64,000 nucleotides of DNA from Bacteroidota bacterium (GCA_039111535.1 JBCCIM010000010.1:1-64000), one strand, 5' to 3'. Positions 1-8,822 are shown, counted from the first letter of the stretch. A program made the numbers and translations. Notes: generated by a model not told the origin, from the letters alone.

Positions 1-741
1 ACAAGTCCACAAGTTGTCACAGGAAGACATAATCCCAGTCCACGGGAAGTCGGGGTCCGACATCGGTTTCCAAAGCGTAAAGAAGCTACCTCCTGCAGCG
101 TCGTACATGGCATTCCAGCCGCCAATTTCGTTAAGCCCAATGAAGGTAACCGCAATTGCACCGCCAATCAGGACAAACATCTGCAGCAGGTCCGTATAAA
201 GTACGGCGCGCAGCCCGCCAAATACGGTGTAAACACCAGTGGCCAGGATGACAATGAGGGCCCCTGTCCAGAAATTGATGCCCATCAGGGTTTCAAAAAC
301 GATCCCGCCGGCGGCAATTGTAATGGAGATTTTGGTCAGAATGTATCCTAAAATCGAAATAATGGCCAGGTACCAGCGCGCGCCTTCGCCGTACCGTCGC
401 TCCAGAAACTCGGGCATGGTGAAGACCCCGCTCTTGAGATAGAACGGGACAAAGACCCAGCCAAGCAATAGCAACATTAACGAGGCGAGAATTTCAAATT
501 GCCCTACAGCAAGGCCGCTGTCAGCGCCTGTACCGGCAAGGCCGATGATGTGCTCTGCACCGATGTTCGACGCAAACAGGGAGGCGCCAATTACAAACCA
601 GCCGACATTCCGGCCGGCAAGAAAGTAGCCGGCTGACGTTTCGTTATTTTTGGCTCGCCGGCCCACGCCAAAGGCAACGGCGAATACTGCGACGAAATAG
701 AGTGCAATGACAACCCAATCCGGGGTACTAATGAATTCCAT
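1..741 (-). CDS. Sodium/solute symporter (SSS family), partial
   Basis: The frame is open from an ATG at 741 (read leftward) to the window edge, giving 247 N-terminal residues; the C-terminus lies outside. The protein begins with a hydrophobic helix (residues about 9-23), then the sequence ETSAGYFLAGR typical of SSS transporters, followed by repeated membrane spans (GWFVIGASLFASNIGAEHI; ILGYILTKISITIAAGG; GALIVIVLTGVYTVFGGLRAV). The family couples Na+ entry to uptake of sugars, amino acids or other solutes across the inner membrane. The N-terminal pattern resembles SglT-type sugar transporters, but the substrate cannot be read from this part. It is divergent from cmoA across a 113-nt gap. Confidence 0.9.
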   Translation of the reverse strand, partial: MEFISTPDWVVIALYFVAVFAVAFGVGRRAKNNETSAGYFLAGRNVGWFVIGASLFASNIGAEHIIGLAGTGADSGLAVGQFEILASLMLLLLGWVFVPFYLKSGVFTMPEFLERRYGEGARWYLAIISILGYILTKISITIAAGGIVFETLMGINFWTGALIVILATGVYTVFGGLRAVLYTDLLQMFVLIGGAIAVTFIGLNEIGGWNAMYDAAGGSFFTLWKPMSDPDFPWTGIMSSCDNLWTC

Positions 742-854
742 GGTCCAAAGAATTTTCTGGTGGGATGGGGGTAGGTGGGAGCCTAATCTACAAGAAAATT
801 CGAAACGATGCGTAGCAGAAGATCGTTTAGCAGGAGTAGAATTGATAAAGAAAC

Positions 855-1634
855 ATGAAGAAGAGGGCCAGTTTGTCCGTTGATTTATCGCCGCGATCAG
901 GAGACAGGAAAGACGATTTGTACGCGCATCCCCGTAGCCAGGTCGCACAGTTTGCGTTTGATCAGGCCGTTGTAGATGTATTCCCCGATATGATTAAACG
1001 CTCTGTCCCCGGTTACACAACGGTGGTAGCCATGACCGGGCTATTTGCGGCCCGGTATGCCGGCGCCGGTGGGGTGTGTTATGATTTGGGATGTTCGCTA
1101 GGCGCCACAACCCTCGCGATGGCATCGGCACTTGTGGGTACAGAGAGCCGCATTGTTGGTGTCGACAATGCGCCGGCTATGATTGCATCGTTCAGGGATA
1201 CCCTCGATAGCCGCAGCCCTGACGTTCCTGTTGAATTGCAGTGCGCAGATATACGCGCTACAGAAATTATAGGGGCATCGGTTGTAGTACTGAACTATAC
1301 CTTGCAGTTCATAGCGCCGGAGGAGCGCGTTGCTTTACTGGCCCGCATTTACGACGGATTGCTGCCGGGAGGGGTTTTGATTTTATCTGAAAAAGTCGTG
1401 TTTGAAGATCCGGGAGAGCAGGAATTGATGACTGCGTTGCATCTCGACTTTAAGCGTGCTAACGGGTACAGTGAGATGGAGATCAGCCAAAAACGATCAG
1501 CGCTGGAGCACGTGCTGATACCGGATTCGTTGCCTGCCCATCAGGACCGGTTACAGACCGCCGGTTTCGAGCGGGCTGCGGTGTGGTTTCAAAGCCTGAA
1601 TTTTGCTTCTTTGCTGGCCATGAAAGCTGTTTAG
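855..1634 (+). CDS. cmoA: Carboxy-SAM synthase CmoA
   Basis: CmoA makes carboxy-S-adenosylmethionine from SAM and prephenate; CmoB uses it to modify uridine 34 in tRNA wobble positions. The 259-residue product shows the family signature FAFDQAVVDVFPDMIKRSVPGY (about residues 33-54), written here only as a described motif with key residues F-P-D-M-I and S-V-P-G-Y, then the SAM-binding loop DLGCSLGATT (about 78-87), the acidic end of strand 2 (GVDNAP), and the CmoA-like NYTLQFI and SEKVVFED segments. Length fits the family (about 245-260). The ATG at 855 is preceded by only a weak ribosome site. cmoB follows 156 nt downstream, the usual partner. The pair is best known from Gammaproteobacteria, so its presence here may reflect transfer or wider distribution. 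Confidence 0.93.
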   Translation: MKKRASLSVDLSPRSGDRKDDLYAHPRSQVAQFAFDQAVVDVFPDMIKRSVPGYTTVVAMTGLFAARYAGAGGVCYDLGCSLGATTLAMASALVGTESRIVGVDNAPAMIASFRDTLDSRSPDVPVELQCADIRATEIIGASVVVLNYTLQFIAPEERVALLARIYDGLLPGGVLILSEKVVFEDPGEQELMTALHLDFKRANGYSEMEISQKRSALEHVLIPDSLPAHQDRLQTAGFERAAVWFQSLNFASLLAMKAV

Positions 1635-1790
1635 TGAATAAAGCTCGGAAAAATCCATAGGATGACGCATCGGTTGGCGGGCTTTCCTATCTTGTGGGCT
1701 GTCTGAAAAGACCCGTTCGACCACCACACATCACCCCCGGCGTACCCACATACGCAAAGTACTATCCCCTGAACATCCCCCATTTGTGAT

Positions 1791-2762
1791 TTGATAGATT
1801 ACACCTCACTGTACGAGCAACTGGCTATCTCTCCGCTGGAGTCATGGTTAGATGTGTTGCCATCGCAGTTACAGCAGGCTTTTGATTCCAGGCGCCACGG
1901 AGATCTGGATCTGTGGCTGTTGACACTCAAAGAATTTCCGAATGTGCAGCCTTCAGCTGTTGATCTCAGCGATTCGGTGATTCGCATTGGCTCACCTGAT
2001 GATATTTCCCCCAAGGACCGAGCGGCGCTAGAGACGGCATTGCAGGTTTTTCATCCCTGGCGCAAAGGGCCGTATGATTTGTTTGGTATTCATATCGACA
2101 CAGAATGGCGCTCTGATCTTAAATGGGACAGGTTGATCGACGCCATTGAGCCTCTTTCCGGCAAACGGGTCCTGGATGTCGGATGCGGGAGTGGGTATCA
2201 TTGTTGGCGAATGCTTGGTGAAGGCGCAAGGCTTGCAGTCGGTATCGACCCATATCTGCTTTTTGTGCTGCAATACCAGGCTGTTCGGAGTTTTATCGGT
2301 GATGTGCCGGCTTACGTGCTACCGCTGGGTATAGAAGCTTTGCCTGAGAATCTTGTTGGATTTGATACTGTGTTTTCGATGGGGGTATTGTACCACCGGA
2401 AATCGCCTTTTGATCACCTGTACAAGCTCAAAGAGTTGTTGCGTGTTGGGGGGGAGTTGGTCCTTGAAACACTCGTAATCGAAGGGGATGAAGGCCAGGT
2501 GCTGGTGCCAAAAGATCGGTACGCCAAAATGCGGAATGTCTGGTTTATCCCTACGCCGGCCGGACTGCAGCAGTGGGTGCAGCGTTGTGGGTACAAAGAT
2601 GTGCAACTTGTTGATGTTGCACTGACCACCGAAGAAGAGCAGCGCAACACGCCATGGATGCGGTTTGAGTCGCTAAAAGATTACCTCGACCCAAACGATA
2701 ACACGCGAACGATCGAGGGATACCCGGCCCCGCGGCGTGCAATAATTACGGCAAAAAGATAG
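1791..2762 (+). CDS. cmoB: tRNA U34 carboxymethyltransferase CmoB (TTG start)
   Basis: CmoB transfers the carboxymethyl group of carboxy-SAM to 5-hydroxyuridine at tRNA position 34, giving cmo5U. The 323-residue protein matches the remembered E. coli CmoB along its length: it begins MIDY, has the central motif WRKGPYDLFGIHIDTEWRSD, the nucleotide loop LDVGCGSGYHCWRM (about residues 126-139), FDTVFSMGVLYHRKSP, LVLETLVIEGDE, and ends with EGYPAPRRA. The only initiation codon that gives this N-terminus is TTG at 1791; the in-frame stop at 1770-1772 excludes an upstream start. It is followed directly by a strong hairpin that begins at the stop codon. Confidence 0.94.
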   Translation: MIDYTSLYEQLAISPLESWLDVLPSQLQQAFDSRRHGDLDLWLLTLKEFPNVQPSAVDLSDSVIRIGSPDDISPKDRAALETALQVFHPWRKGPYDLFGIHIDTEWRSDLKWDRLIDAIEPLSGKRVLDVGCGSGYHCWRMLGEGARLAVGIDPYLLFVLQYQAVRSFIGDVPAYVLPLGIEALPENLVGFDTVFSMGVLYHRKSPFDHLYKLKELLRVGGELVLETLVIEGDEGQVLVPKDRYAKMRNVWFIPTPAGLQQWVQRCGYKDVQLVDVALTTEEEQRNTPWMRFESLKDYLDPNDNTRTIEGYPAPRRAIITAKR

Positions 2763-2816
2763 CCTGCCTGTTGCGTACCCGCAGGCATTACCCTGCGTGT
2801 ACGCAACAGGCAGGCT
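2761..2816. terminator. Long perfect inverted repeat between cmoB and the BLUF genes
   Basis: Arms 2761-2778 and 2799-2816 are an exact 18-bp inverted repeat; inside them 2780-2785 and 2792-2797 form six further pairs around a six-base loop, so the whole folds as a stem of about 24 pairs with one mismatch. It lies between two convergent genes and likely ends transcription from both sides or blocks read-through, although no long T-run follows either arm. Confidence 0.75.
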
Positions 2817-2825
2817 AACCAAGAT

Positions 2826-3323
2826 TTAGGAAATGGTCTGACGCCATTTTCCTTCGCGGAACTCAGACATCACACGACCCAGCGTGCTACCCTCTGTACG
2901 CATTTCTTTCACTGCAAAACCTGGTTTGAAAAAGTCTGCAAAACCAGGGATTTGCTCAAAAAGCTCACGGTCTGTATTCACAAAGCCCATGCTCCAGTTT
3001 TCGAAGCTGCGGTTTTCTACAACCGATTTCAAGAGCAGTCTTACTTCGTCGTGCCGAGGGTCGTCTGCGATCATGTCATAGACCCTGTAAACCTCTTCCT
3101 CAGGGCCTTCTAGCACCTGGAAGAAAGACTTTTCGTGATAGATCAACATACCAGACACGTCTACTTTTGCGTTTTTCTCGCGTGCCTTTTTCAGCAAGTT
3201 GGTCAGGTCTTCAGTTGTAAAATCAACCGAGGCAGCACTGATGTAAATCAACTGCAAGTATTCAACTTTTTCTTCTTCTTCAATCGCCGTGTCAACGGCG
3301 GTATTAGCTGTTTGCGTATCCAT
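2826..3323 (-). CDS. BLUF-domain blue-light sensor (longer copy)
   Basis: BLUF domains bind FAD and shift hydrogen bonding around a Gln when lit with blue light. All key positions are visible in this 165-residue version: Tyr27 (in LIYIS), Asn51 (KNAK), Gln69 (FFQVLEG), and Trp110/Met112 (NWSMGF). An acidic N-terminal tail (TAIEEEEKVEY) precedes the domain and about 40 residues follow it. No output domain is fused, so it is a stand-alone sensor that must act through a partner protein. I chose the ATG at 3323, which has AGG about eight bases upstream, over start codons further up that overlap the preceding gene. It follows the second BLUF gene by 13 nt and is surely co-transcribed. Confidence 0.92.
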   Translation of the reverse strand: MDTQTANTAVDTAIEEEEKVEYLQLIYISAASVDFTTEDLTNLLKKAREKNAKVDVSGMLIYHEKSFFQVLEGPEEEVYRVYDMIADDPRHDEVRLLLKSVVENRSFENWSMGFVNTDRELFEQIPGFADFFKPGFAVKEMRTEGSTLGRVMSEFREGKWRQTIS

Positions 3324-3336
3324 AGCGTTACCTGAT

Positions 3337-3774
3337 CTATACATTAACAATCTGACGAAAAGACATGAGTAGTGTCCATACGGACTGTTTTACTTTAGCC
3401 TGTATTTCATCGGCGATTGCTTGTGATTTGAAAATATTGATATATCCGGGCAGGGCACCTTCCATCTCGCCGGCGCTCAACTGTCTGTATCCCATGCTCC
3501 ACTCCGGAAAGCTGCGCTCGGAGGATCTAAACTCCATTAAGCGAATAATGCCGTGGTGGCGATTATCCTGCTCAATGCGGTGTACAAGATTCATAACCGA
3601 AGCCTCGCTGCCTTCGAGGATTTGAAGGAAATTTCCGTTTGCATAAAGCAGCAAACCTGAGATACCAGATGCTTTATTGTTACATCTGGCTTCATTTAGA
3701 ATTTCCTGAAGCTCTGTTTCATCCAGCTCTTTGTTTGCCGAACTTGCATAAACAATGCTAAAGATGTCTGCCAT
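3337..3774 (-). CDS. BLUF-domain blue-light sensor (shorter copy)
   Basis: This 145-residue protein is a second stand-alone BLUF protein. Flavin-pocket residues are all present: Tyr9 (IVYAS), Asn33 (NNKAS), Gln51 (FLQILEG), and Trp92/Met94 (EWSMGY). It is the promoter-proximal gene of a two-gene unit with the longer BLUF copy. The two differ widely in sequence outside the motif residues, so they look like old paralogues rather than a recent duplication. No EAL, GGDEF or kinase partner lies next door; the target is unknown. A TATAAT-like element lies 43-48 nt upstream of the ATG. Confidence 0.92.
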   Translation of the reverse strand: MADIFSIVYASSANKELDETELQEILNEARCNNKASGISGLLLYANGNFLQILEGSEASVMNLVHRIEQDNRHHGIIRLMEFRSSERSFPEWSMGYRQLSAGEMEGALPGYINIFKSQAIADEIQAKVKQSVWTLLMSFRQIVNV

Positions 3775-3816
3775 AGGCGTGGTGTATAGATTGCTTTCTT
3801 TTGCACCTATTCTTTT

Positions 3817-3822
3817 ATTATA
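3817..3822 (-). promoter_or_regulatory. Candidate -10 box for the BLUF pair
   Basis: On the minus strand the sequence reads TATAAT, 43-48 nt upstream of the first BLUF start codon. A convincing -35 box at 17-18 nt is lacking, so this is only a weak call. Confidence 0.3.
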
Positions 3823-3919
3823 TCGGTTGGATTTCTGATTTCTTAAGCCGGGATTTCGATTGGAGTTTTTTACGCAATTTGTTAGGTTGCTAGCGATGAA
3901 AGATTCTTAATTTCCCCGA

Positions 3920-5176
3920 ATGGATAAGCATATGTTGAAACCCAGTCGCCTCTGCCTGTTGGTTCTTTGCCTCGCACTTTTCACGATTGATGCAGGGGCA
4001 CAGGGGCTGCCTGAAGCTGCGCCAGAAGATGTGGGTATATCGAGCGATCGGCTGGCCCGGGTAGATCAGTTGATGGAGAAGCATGTTGATGCATCGCAAA
4101 TTGCCGGCGCAATATCGCTTGTCGCCCGCAATGGCAAAGTGGTGCATTTTAATGCCTATGGTGCGCGCAATATCGCAACGGGCGAACCCATGACCACCGA
4201 TACAATCGTCCGTATCTATTCCATGAGCAAGCCCATCACCAGTGTTGCACTAATGATGCTGTATGAGGAAGGGGCCTTTCACCTCGACGATCCGGTAGAA
4301 AAGTACATCCCTGCCTTTAAAAATCAGCAAGTTTATGTAGAAGGGCCGGCAGCAAATCCGGTATTGCGGCCAGTAGAAAACAAAATGACTATCCGGCATC
4401 TGCTGACCCATAGCTCGGGACTATCGTATGGCATTTTTAGCAATACTGTAGTCGATTCGCTGTACCGCAAAGAGACGGGCCGCGCCTGGTGGCCAAACCT
4501 GGAAAAACTGGCAACCTCAATGGGCAGCCTGCCCCTGCTTTTTGAGCCTGGCGACCGGTGGTACTATAGCCTGGCCACAGATGTGTTGGGATACCTTGTA
4601 GAGGTATTATCCGGACAGCCATTTGATGAATTCCTCCATGCCCGGATTTTTGATCCGCTCAATATGGTGGATACAGGTTTTTTTGTGCCGGCTGATAAAA
4701 TTAACCGTTTTGCAGCCAACCATGGTATAGACAATACCGGGAAGCTGATGGTCGTGGATCCGCCTAATGGACAATTTAGTCAGAAGCCTGCCTTTCTCTC
4801 TGGTGGTGGTGGGCTGGTTTCTACGGCATCAGACTATGTTCGTTTTGCACAGATGTTGCTCAATGGAGGCGAACTGGATGGTGTGCGAATTCTTGGGCGC
4901 AAAACGGTTGAATACATGACCGTGACCCATATTGACGGCGTCCATGCACCTGGGTACGGATTTGGGCTAGGGTTCAGCGTCCGGCTGGAAGACAAAGCGC
5001 CCGGCGTGATTGGGACACCAGGTACCTATGGCTGGAATGGTGCAGCAAATACCCACTATTTTGCCGATCCTGAAGAACAAGTCATTGGGATCTTCATGAC
5101 ACAGCTAATGCCTTATGGCCGCTATCCGCTGTTGCCTAATTTCAGGGTTGCCTTGTATCAGTCCCTGGTAGACTGA
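3920..5176 (+). CDS. Secreted serine hydrolase, class C beta-lactamase fold
   Basis: A 418-residue exported protein with a signal peptide (hydrophobic core LCLLVLCLALF, cleavage after AGA-Q near residue 28). The nucleophile motif is S101-M-S-K104. The second motif is a Tyr-Ser pair in WYYSLATDVLGY, a form common in EstB-type esterases, and GWNGAAN (near the C-terminus) replaces the KTG triad of true beta-lactamases. The family includes esterases, D-aminopeptidases and peptidoglycan-acting enzymes; the substrate is unknown. There is no evidence for antibiotic resistance. An alternative ATG lies four codons downstream at 3932; either leaves the signal peptide intact. The gene converges on the next one and shares a two-way terminator. 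Confidence 0.88.
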   Translation: MDKHMLKPSRLCLLVLCLALFTIDAGAQGLPEAAPEDVGISSDRLARVDQLMEKHVDASQIAGAISLVARNGKVVHFNAYGARNIATGEPMTTDTIVRIYSMSKPITSVALMMLYEEGAFHLDDPVEKYIPAFKNQQVYVEGPAANPVLRPVENKMTIRHLLTHSSGLSYGIFSNTVVDSLYRKETGRAWWPNLEKLATSMGSLPLLFEPGDRWYYSLATDVLGYLVEVLSGQPFDEFLHARIFDPLNMVDTGFFVPADKINRFAANHGIDNTGKLMVVDPPNGQFSQKPAFLSGGGGLVSTASDYVRFAQMLLNGGELDGVRILGRKTVEYMTVTHIDGVHAPGYGFGLGFSVRLEDKAPGVIGTPGTYGWNGAANTHYFADPEEQVIGIFMTQLMPYGRYPLLPNFRVALYQSLVD

Positions 5177-5210
5177 TGGGTTACAGGTCAGCAAAAAAAA
5201 TCGAATAAAA

Positions 5211-5246
5211 AAACGCGGAACTGAGCGATGTCTCAGTTCCGCGTTT
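5211..5246. terminator. Bidirectional intrinsic terminator
   Basis: A perfect 15-bp stem (arms 5211-5225 and 5232-5246) with a six-base loop. A-rich sequence flanks the left arm and T-rich sequence the right arm, so it can stop transcription from the hydrolase gene (plus) and from the T9SS gene (minus). Confidence 0.9.
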
Positions 5247-5267
5247 CTGCTTTTGGGGCAAGCAAGT

Positions 5268-8200
5268 TTATCTGAACATGGTCATGCTGCCTGTTTGCTG
5301 TTGGTCACCGGCAACAATGCGGTAGAAGTACAGGCCACTTGGCAGTGTTTTGGCGTTTGATGCGCTACGCCATGCAATGTCATGGGTGCCGGCATTGAGT
5401 ATACCTTCGTGTAAGCTTGTCACGCGTCGGCCAAGCGTATCGTACACTTCGATGGCTACGTGTGTTGTTTGTGGCAACGAGAAGCTGATCCGCGTTGTGC
5501 CGTGGAACGGGTTCGGGTAGTTGCCGTGGAGTGCAAGCCGGGTTGGTACCGCAGGCTGATCATCGTTACCAACGGAGGTGTTGCGTTTGCTGAGCGAGAA
5601 ATTAAACTCGTACTGGCCGCTGTTCATGGTGAGCCCGTCAGCAGCATCAACGCTTCGGGCTTCGCCGTTGAACTGGCTCTCAAACCCAACATGCGTAGCC
5701 TTGATACGGTATTCCTGGCCTGGCTGGATCCCCGCCAGTTCGTACATGCCATCCTCAAATGTTTCTGTAGACATCAGGGCGTCACCTGCTTCGTCAACCA
5801 CGTAGACTGTTGCGCCAGCAAGGGGCTCGCCATCCTGGCTGTGCACGCTACCGTAGACGAGGCTCGCCTGGCCCGATACATCTGGCAGGCCGCGTGCGTC
5901 TCCTTCGGCGAAGTCGTAGTAGTAATAGAAAGGCTCCAGCGAGAAGTCGATAGCGGTAGCCGGCGCGTCTTCCGACGTCTCAACCAACTCTGCATTGTCA
6001 GGATCGGAGGTATCATTGAAATACTCGGTGATGTGCATCGGGCCACGGGCAAGGACATAATAGCCGCCATCGGGCAGGTTGCTAAAACGATACGCACCAT
6101 CTTCATCTGCTATCGCTGTGTAATAGGTTGCACCGTCATCCGTAACCGGGATGGCCTTGATGATGCTGACGTCCAGTGGGTCTCCCTGATCATTGACTAC
6201 GCGGCCGGCAATTTCTGCATTGCCATCCTGTTGCGTAACCATGGATACATCGATTTCTGTTATTTCTCCGCCTCGAATTTGGACGTACGAAATTTCTACG
6301 CTGCCCGAGTCCAGTGCTGCAAGATGTGCGTCTTGTGCATAGACCGACACCATGTATTCACCTTCATACAACTGCTCGATACTGAATGCACCAGAAGCAT
6401 CAGTGACGCCATACCAGTCGGAAGGGTAGAACGCAATATCCTGGTCGTAGTCTCTGTAATAGGAGTTCACTTCTACATAAGCCCGCTCAATGGGTACATC
6501 ATTTTCCCGCACCACGCGGCCGGCCAGTGTGCCAAAGTAGGAACGGACGTTCAGTTCAAAATTGATGTCGATCAAGGCCTCCGTTGCGCCGAGGTCTACC
6601 GGGGTGGCATTCACGATATCCGTTGCATTTTCATACCAGGCAAAGCCTGAAGCCCCTTCTTCCCAGTAAGAAGAAAAAAGACGGTAGGTGCCAGCTGGCA
6701 GGTAGTTGAAGGTGTAGTTGCCTTCACTGTCTGTGTAAGTTTGAATTTCGGATACCCAGGGAAAGTCAGGGTTGCCGTTGCCTGTAGAGTCAGAAAAGTC
6801 TACATAAGGCGCGATAGATACCACAGCGCCGGCGAGAACTTCCCCTGTATTGCGGGTAACCTTACCGGAAATTGAAGCATCGCCTAACTGGATATCTAAT
6901 TCAAATTCCACCGAAGGCGGGTTGCTCAAGCCTTCGGCAATCACAACCGGTTCTGCTTCTTCCGCGTATTTAGCATCGGGCCACCACTCCTGCACACATT
7001 CATAGAAGTAGCAGAAAAAGGCTGAGACTACGTATTCGCCATCTGGCAAGCCTTCAATGGTAAACTTGCCTTCGTTATCGGTATTGGCATAGGCCCATAG
7101 ATACACGCCCGTACCATCATCACGGTAGGCATTGTTCAACTGGATGTAAGCGTTCGCAATGGGTTTGCCTTCTGTATTGGTTACGACGCCAGAAATAACG
7201 CCTTCAGCAACAGGGACAACAAAATTGATATCTGTGACCCGCTCGTTTTCTACCACCATAACGGGTGTTGCTTCTTCAGCGTTGTCAGCCTGGTCGTACC
7301 ACATCACGTCATAAAACCAGTTGGTCCAGTATTCTAATACCACGCGGTAGGTACCAACAGGCACATCATCCATGGCGTAGTTGCCATTTTCATCCGGATA
7401 GGCGTAGTCGAAATAGTAGAATCCTGGGGTGTCAATCGATTCTAGTCGTACGATGGCGTTCTGCAGGGGCGCGCCATCTTCGAGACGTAGTGCGCCGGCT
7501 ATACTGCCAAACGCGGTGGGTGACTCGATAACAAAATTGATGTCAGACGTATCTTCACCCAGCGTAACGGGCACCGGCGTTGCTTCCTCAAATGAACCTG
7601 CATTGTCATACCATTTGTTCACATAGTAATTAGGCCCATAATGGTGGACGCCCACTACATAGTCACCATCGCCGAGCCCTGAAACGGTATAACTGCCTGC
7701 GTCGTCTGTAACTGCCCATCCATAAAAATACCCATCGTAGTCGCCGCGTTCACGCAGCGCTGAAACCTGAATGTTTGCACCTGAGATTGGGGCACCGTCA
7801 GCACCTGTTACAGTACCTGAAATGGTGCCGCCCTGGTTCATGGCAAAGTTAATGTCGGATGCCGTTTCCTGGTCAATTACAGCGACCGTTGTGGCATGCT
7901 CAATATTGAGCACACCGTCGTAGAACTGGTTGAAATATCCTTCAGCGTAAGCCTGTACGTAGTACGCGCCGCTTCTGAGTTCGGGGAGTTCGTACGTACC
8001 GTCGTCGTTGGTTTCGGTCCGCATGCTAACAAAAGAATTGTTGGCACTGAATGCATAGACCTGGGCGCCTGCAATGGGCTCGCCTGTATCTTCTGCTATT
8101 ACGCGTCCTGTAATGGCGCCTGCGCCGGATTGCGCGGGCTCCAGGAAAAAGTTGATGCCTTCCGTGATTTCATTGGGGGCCACTTCGACAATCGCTGCTT

Positions 8201-8645
8201 CCCATATATTGTACGCATTGCTGAAGAATTGCGGCATAAAGCCGTCGGCGCCGGCCATGATGAGGTATGATCCGAGATCCAGGCCTGTAATGATGTACTC
8301 ACCCCCTGGCCTTACTTCGCCAAATGCCCATGCCGTAGGATCTTCAAAGAGGTGCGCTGCTACGGCCAGTACCCAGGCGCTACTGTCAGTATCCGCAATG
8401 CCTTCTATGCGTCCGGTGATGCCGCCGGCGTCGAGGGAGTCGTTCGCACTGAACTTGGCTGCACTCAGGGTGTTAAGCAGCGTCGGATGTTTGTGGAGCG
8501 AAGCCTGCATGCCCTGTATTGCATGCAGCACTTGCCGGCGAGCTTCCTGCGATTCGGGCAACTGGGTCTGCTGCGCAAAAACGGCGGGCATAATTGCCAT
8601 GCACCAGAAGAGAAATAGGCTAAACCGGAGTACTTGGTGTTTCAT
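5268..8645 (-). CDS. Large secreted protein of carboxypeptidase-regulatory-like repeats with T9SS sorting domain
   Basis: The 1125-residue product starts with a signal peptide (LFLFWCMAIMPAVFAQ, cleaved near residue 25). From about residue 70 to 1010 it is a chain of about nine beta-sandwich repeats, each opening with a phrase such as ITGRV, ISGTV, IAGAL, ISGVV or LAGRV, then G-x-P-I/L-x-x-A, and continuing with G-x-Y-x-x-x-x-L/V-P-x-G-x-Y. These are CarboxypepD_reg-like domains. Linkers are rich in Tyr, Trp and acidic residues (FNQFYDG, KWYDNA, MWYDQA). The C-terminus holds a FlgD-like T9SS domain beginning GNYPNPF and ending MTMFR. It is thus predicted to be exported by T9SS and attached to the cell surface or released; ligand unknown. 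No catalytic domain is apparent. Confidence 0.9.
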   Translation of the reverse strand: MKHQVLRFSLFLFWCMAIMPAVFAQQTQLPESQEARRQVLHAIQGMQASLHKHPTLLNTLSAAKFSANDSLDAGGITGRIEGIADTDSSAWVLAVAAHLFEDPTAWAFGEVRPGGEYIITGLDLGSYLIMAGADGFMPQFFSNAYNIWEAAIVEVAPNEITEGINFFLEPAQSGAGAITGRVIAEDTGEPIAGAQVYAFSANNSFVSMRTETNDDGTYELPELRSGAYYVQAYAEGYFNQFYDGVLNIEHATTVAVIDQETASDINFAMNQGGTISGTVTGADGAPISGANIQVSALRERGDYDGYFYGWAVTDDAGSYTVSGLGDGDYVVGVHHYGPNYYVNKWYDNAGSFEEATPVPVTLGEDTSDINFVIESPTAFGSIAGALRLEDGAPLQNAIVRLESIDTPGFYYFDYAYPDENGNYAMDDVPVGTYRVVLEYWTNWFYDVMWYDQADNAEEATPVMVVENERVTDINFVVPVAEGVISGVVTNTEGKPIANAYIQLNNAYRDDGTGVYLWAYANTDNEGKFTIEGLPDGEYVVSAFFCYFYECVQEWWPDAKYAEEAEPVVIAEGLSNPPSVEFELDIQLGDASISGKVTRNTGEVLAGAVVSIAPYVDFSDSTGNGNPDFPWVSEIQTYTDSEGNYTFNYLPAGTYRLFSSYWEEGASGFAWYENATDIVNATPVDLGATEALIDINFELNVRSYFGTLAGRVVRENDVPIERAYVEVNSYYRDYDQDIAFYPSDWYGVTDASGAFSIEQLYEGEYMVSVYAQDAHLAALDSGSVEISYVQIRGGEITEIDVSMVTQQDGNAEIAGRVVNDQGDPLDVSIIKAIPVTDDGATYYTAIADEDGAYRFSNLPDGGYYVLARGPMHITEYFNDTSDPDNAELVETSEDAPATAIDFSLEPFYYYYDFAEGDARGLPDVSGQASLVYGSVHSQDGEPLAGATVYVVDEAGDALMSTETFEDGMYELAGIQPGQEYRIKATHVGFESQFNGEARSVDAADGLTMNSGQYEFNFSLSKRNTSVGNDDQPAVPTRLALHGNYPNPFHGTTRISFSLPQTTHVAIEVYDTLGRRVTSLHEGILNAGTHDIAWRSASNAKTLPSGLYFYRIVAGDQQQTGSMTMFR

Positions 8646-8672
8646 GACTAGAACTGTGGATGAGTTGAAGTG

Positions 8673-8691
8673 TTACCGGGTACCCCGGTAA
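8673..8691. repeat. Palindrome upstream of the large T9SS gene
   Basis: Arms 8673-8680 and 8684-8691 are an exact 8-bp inverted repeat around three bases. It lies 28 nt before the start codon of the minus-strand T9SS gene, in a divergent intergenic region, and could be an operator or a leader hairpin. Confidence 0.4.
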
Positions 8692-8822
8692 TTTTATTTG
8701 TGAACACCCTCTAGACATACGCAGGGGTGGACTTATTCCTGATTTTTATTTTTTATTGCAGTCTCCCTGATACAAGGAGGAGAACAAGGCATCTTTAAAA
8801 GGTATTTTAATAAATATAAGTG

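Noticed and set aside
3920-5176. Antibiotic-resistance beta-lactamase
   Set aside because: SxxK is present but the other motifs are of the esterase/peptidase type; nothing supports drug hydrolysis.
5460-6650. Long 396-residue plus-strand frame inside the large T9SS gene
   Set aside because: It is antisense to a well-supported repeat protein and has no family pattern. Regular codon bias of the repeats explains it.
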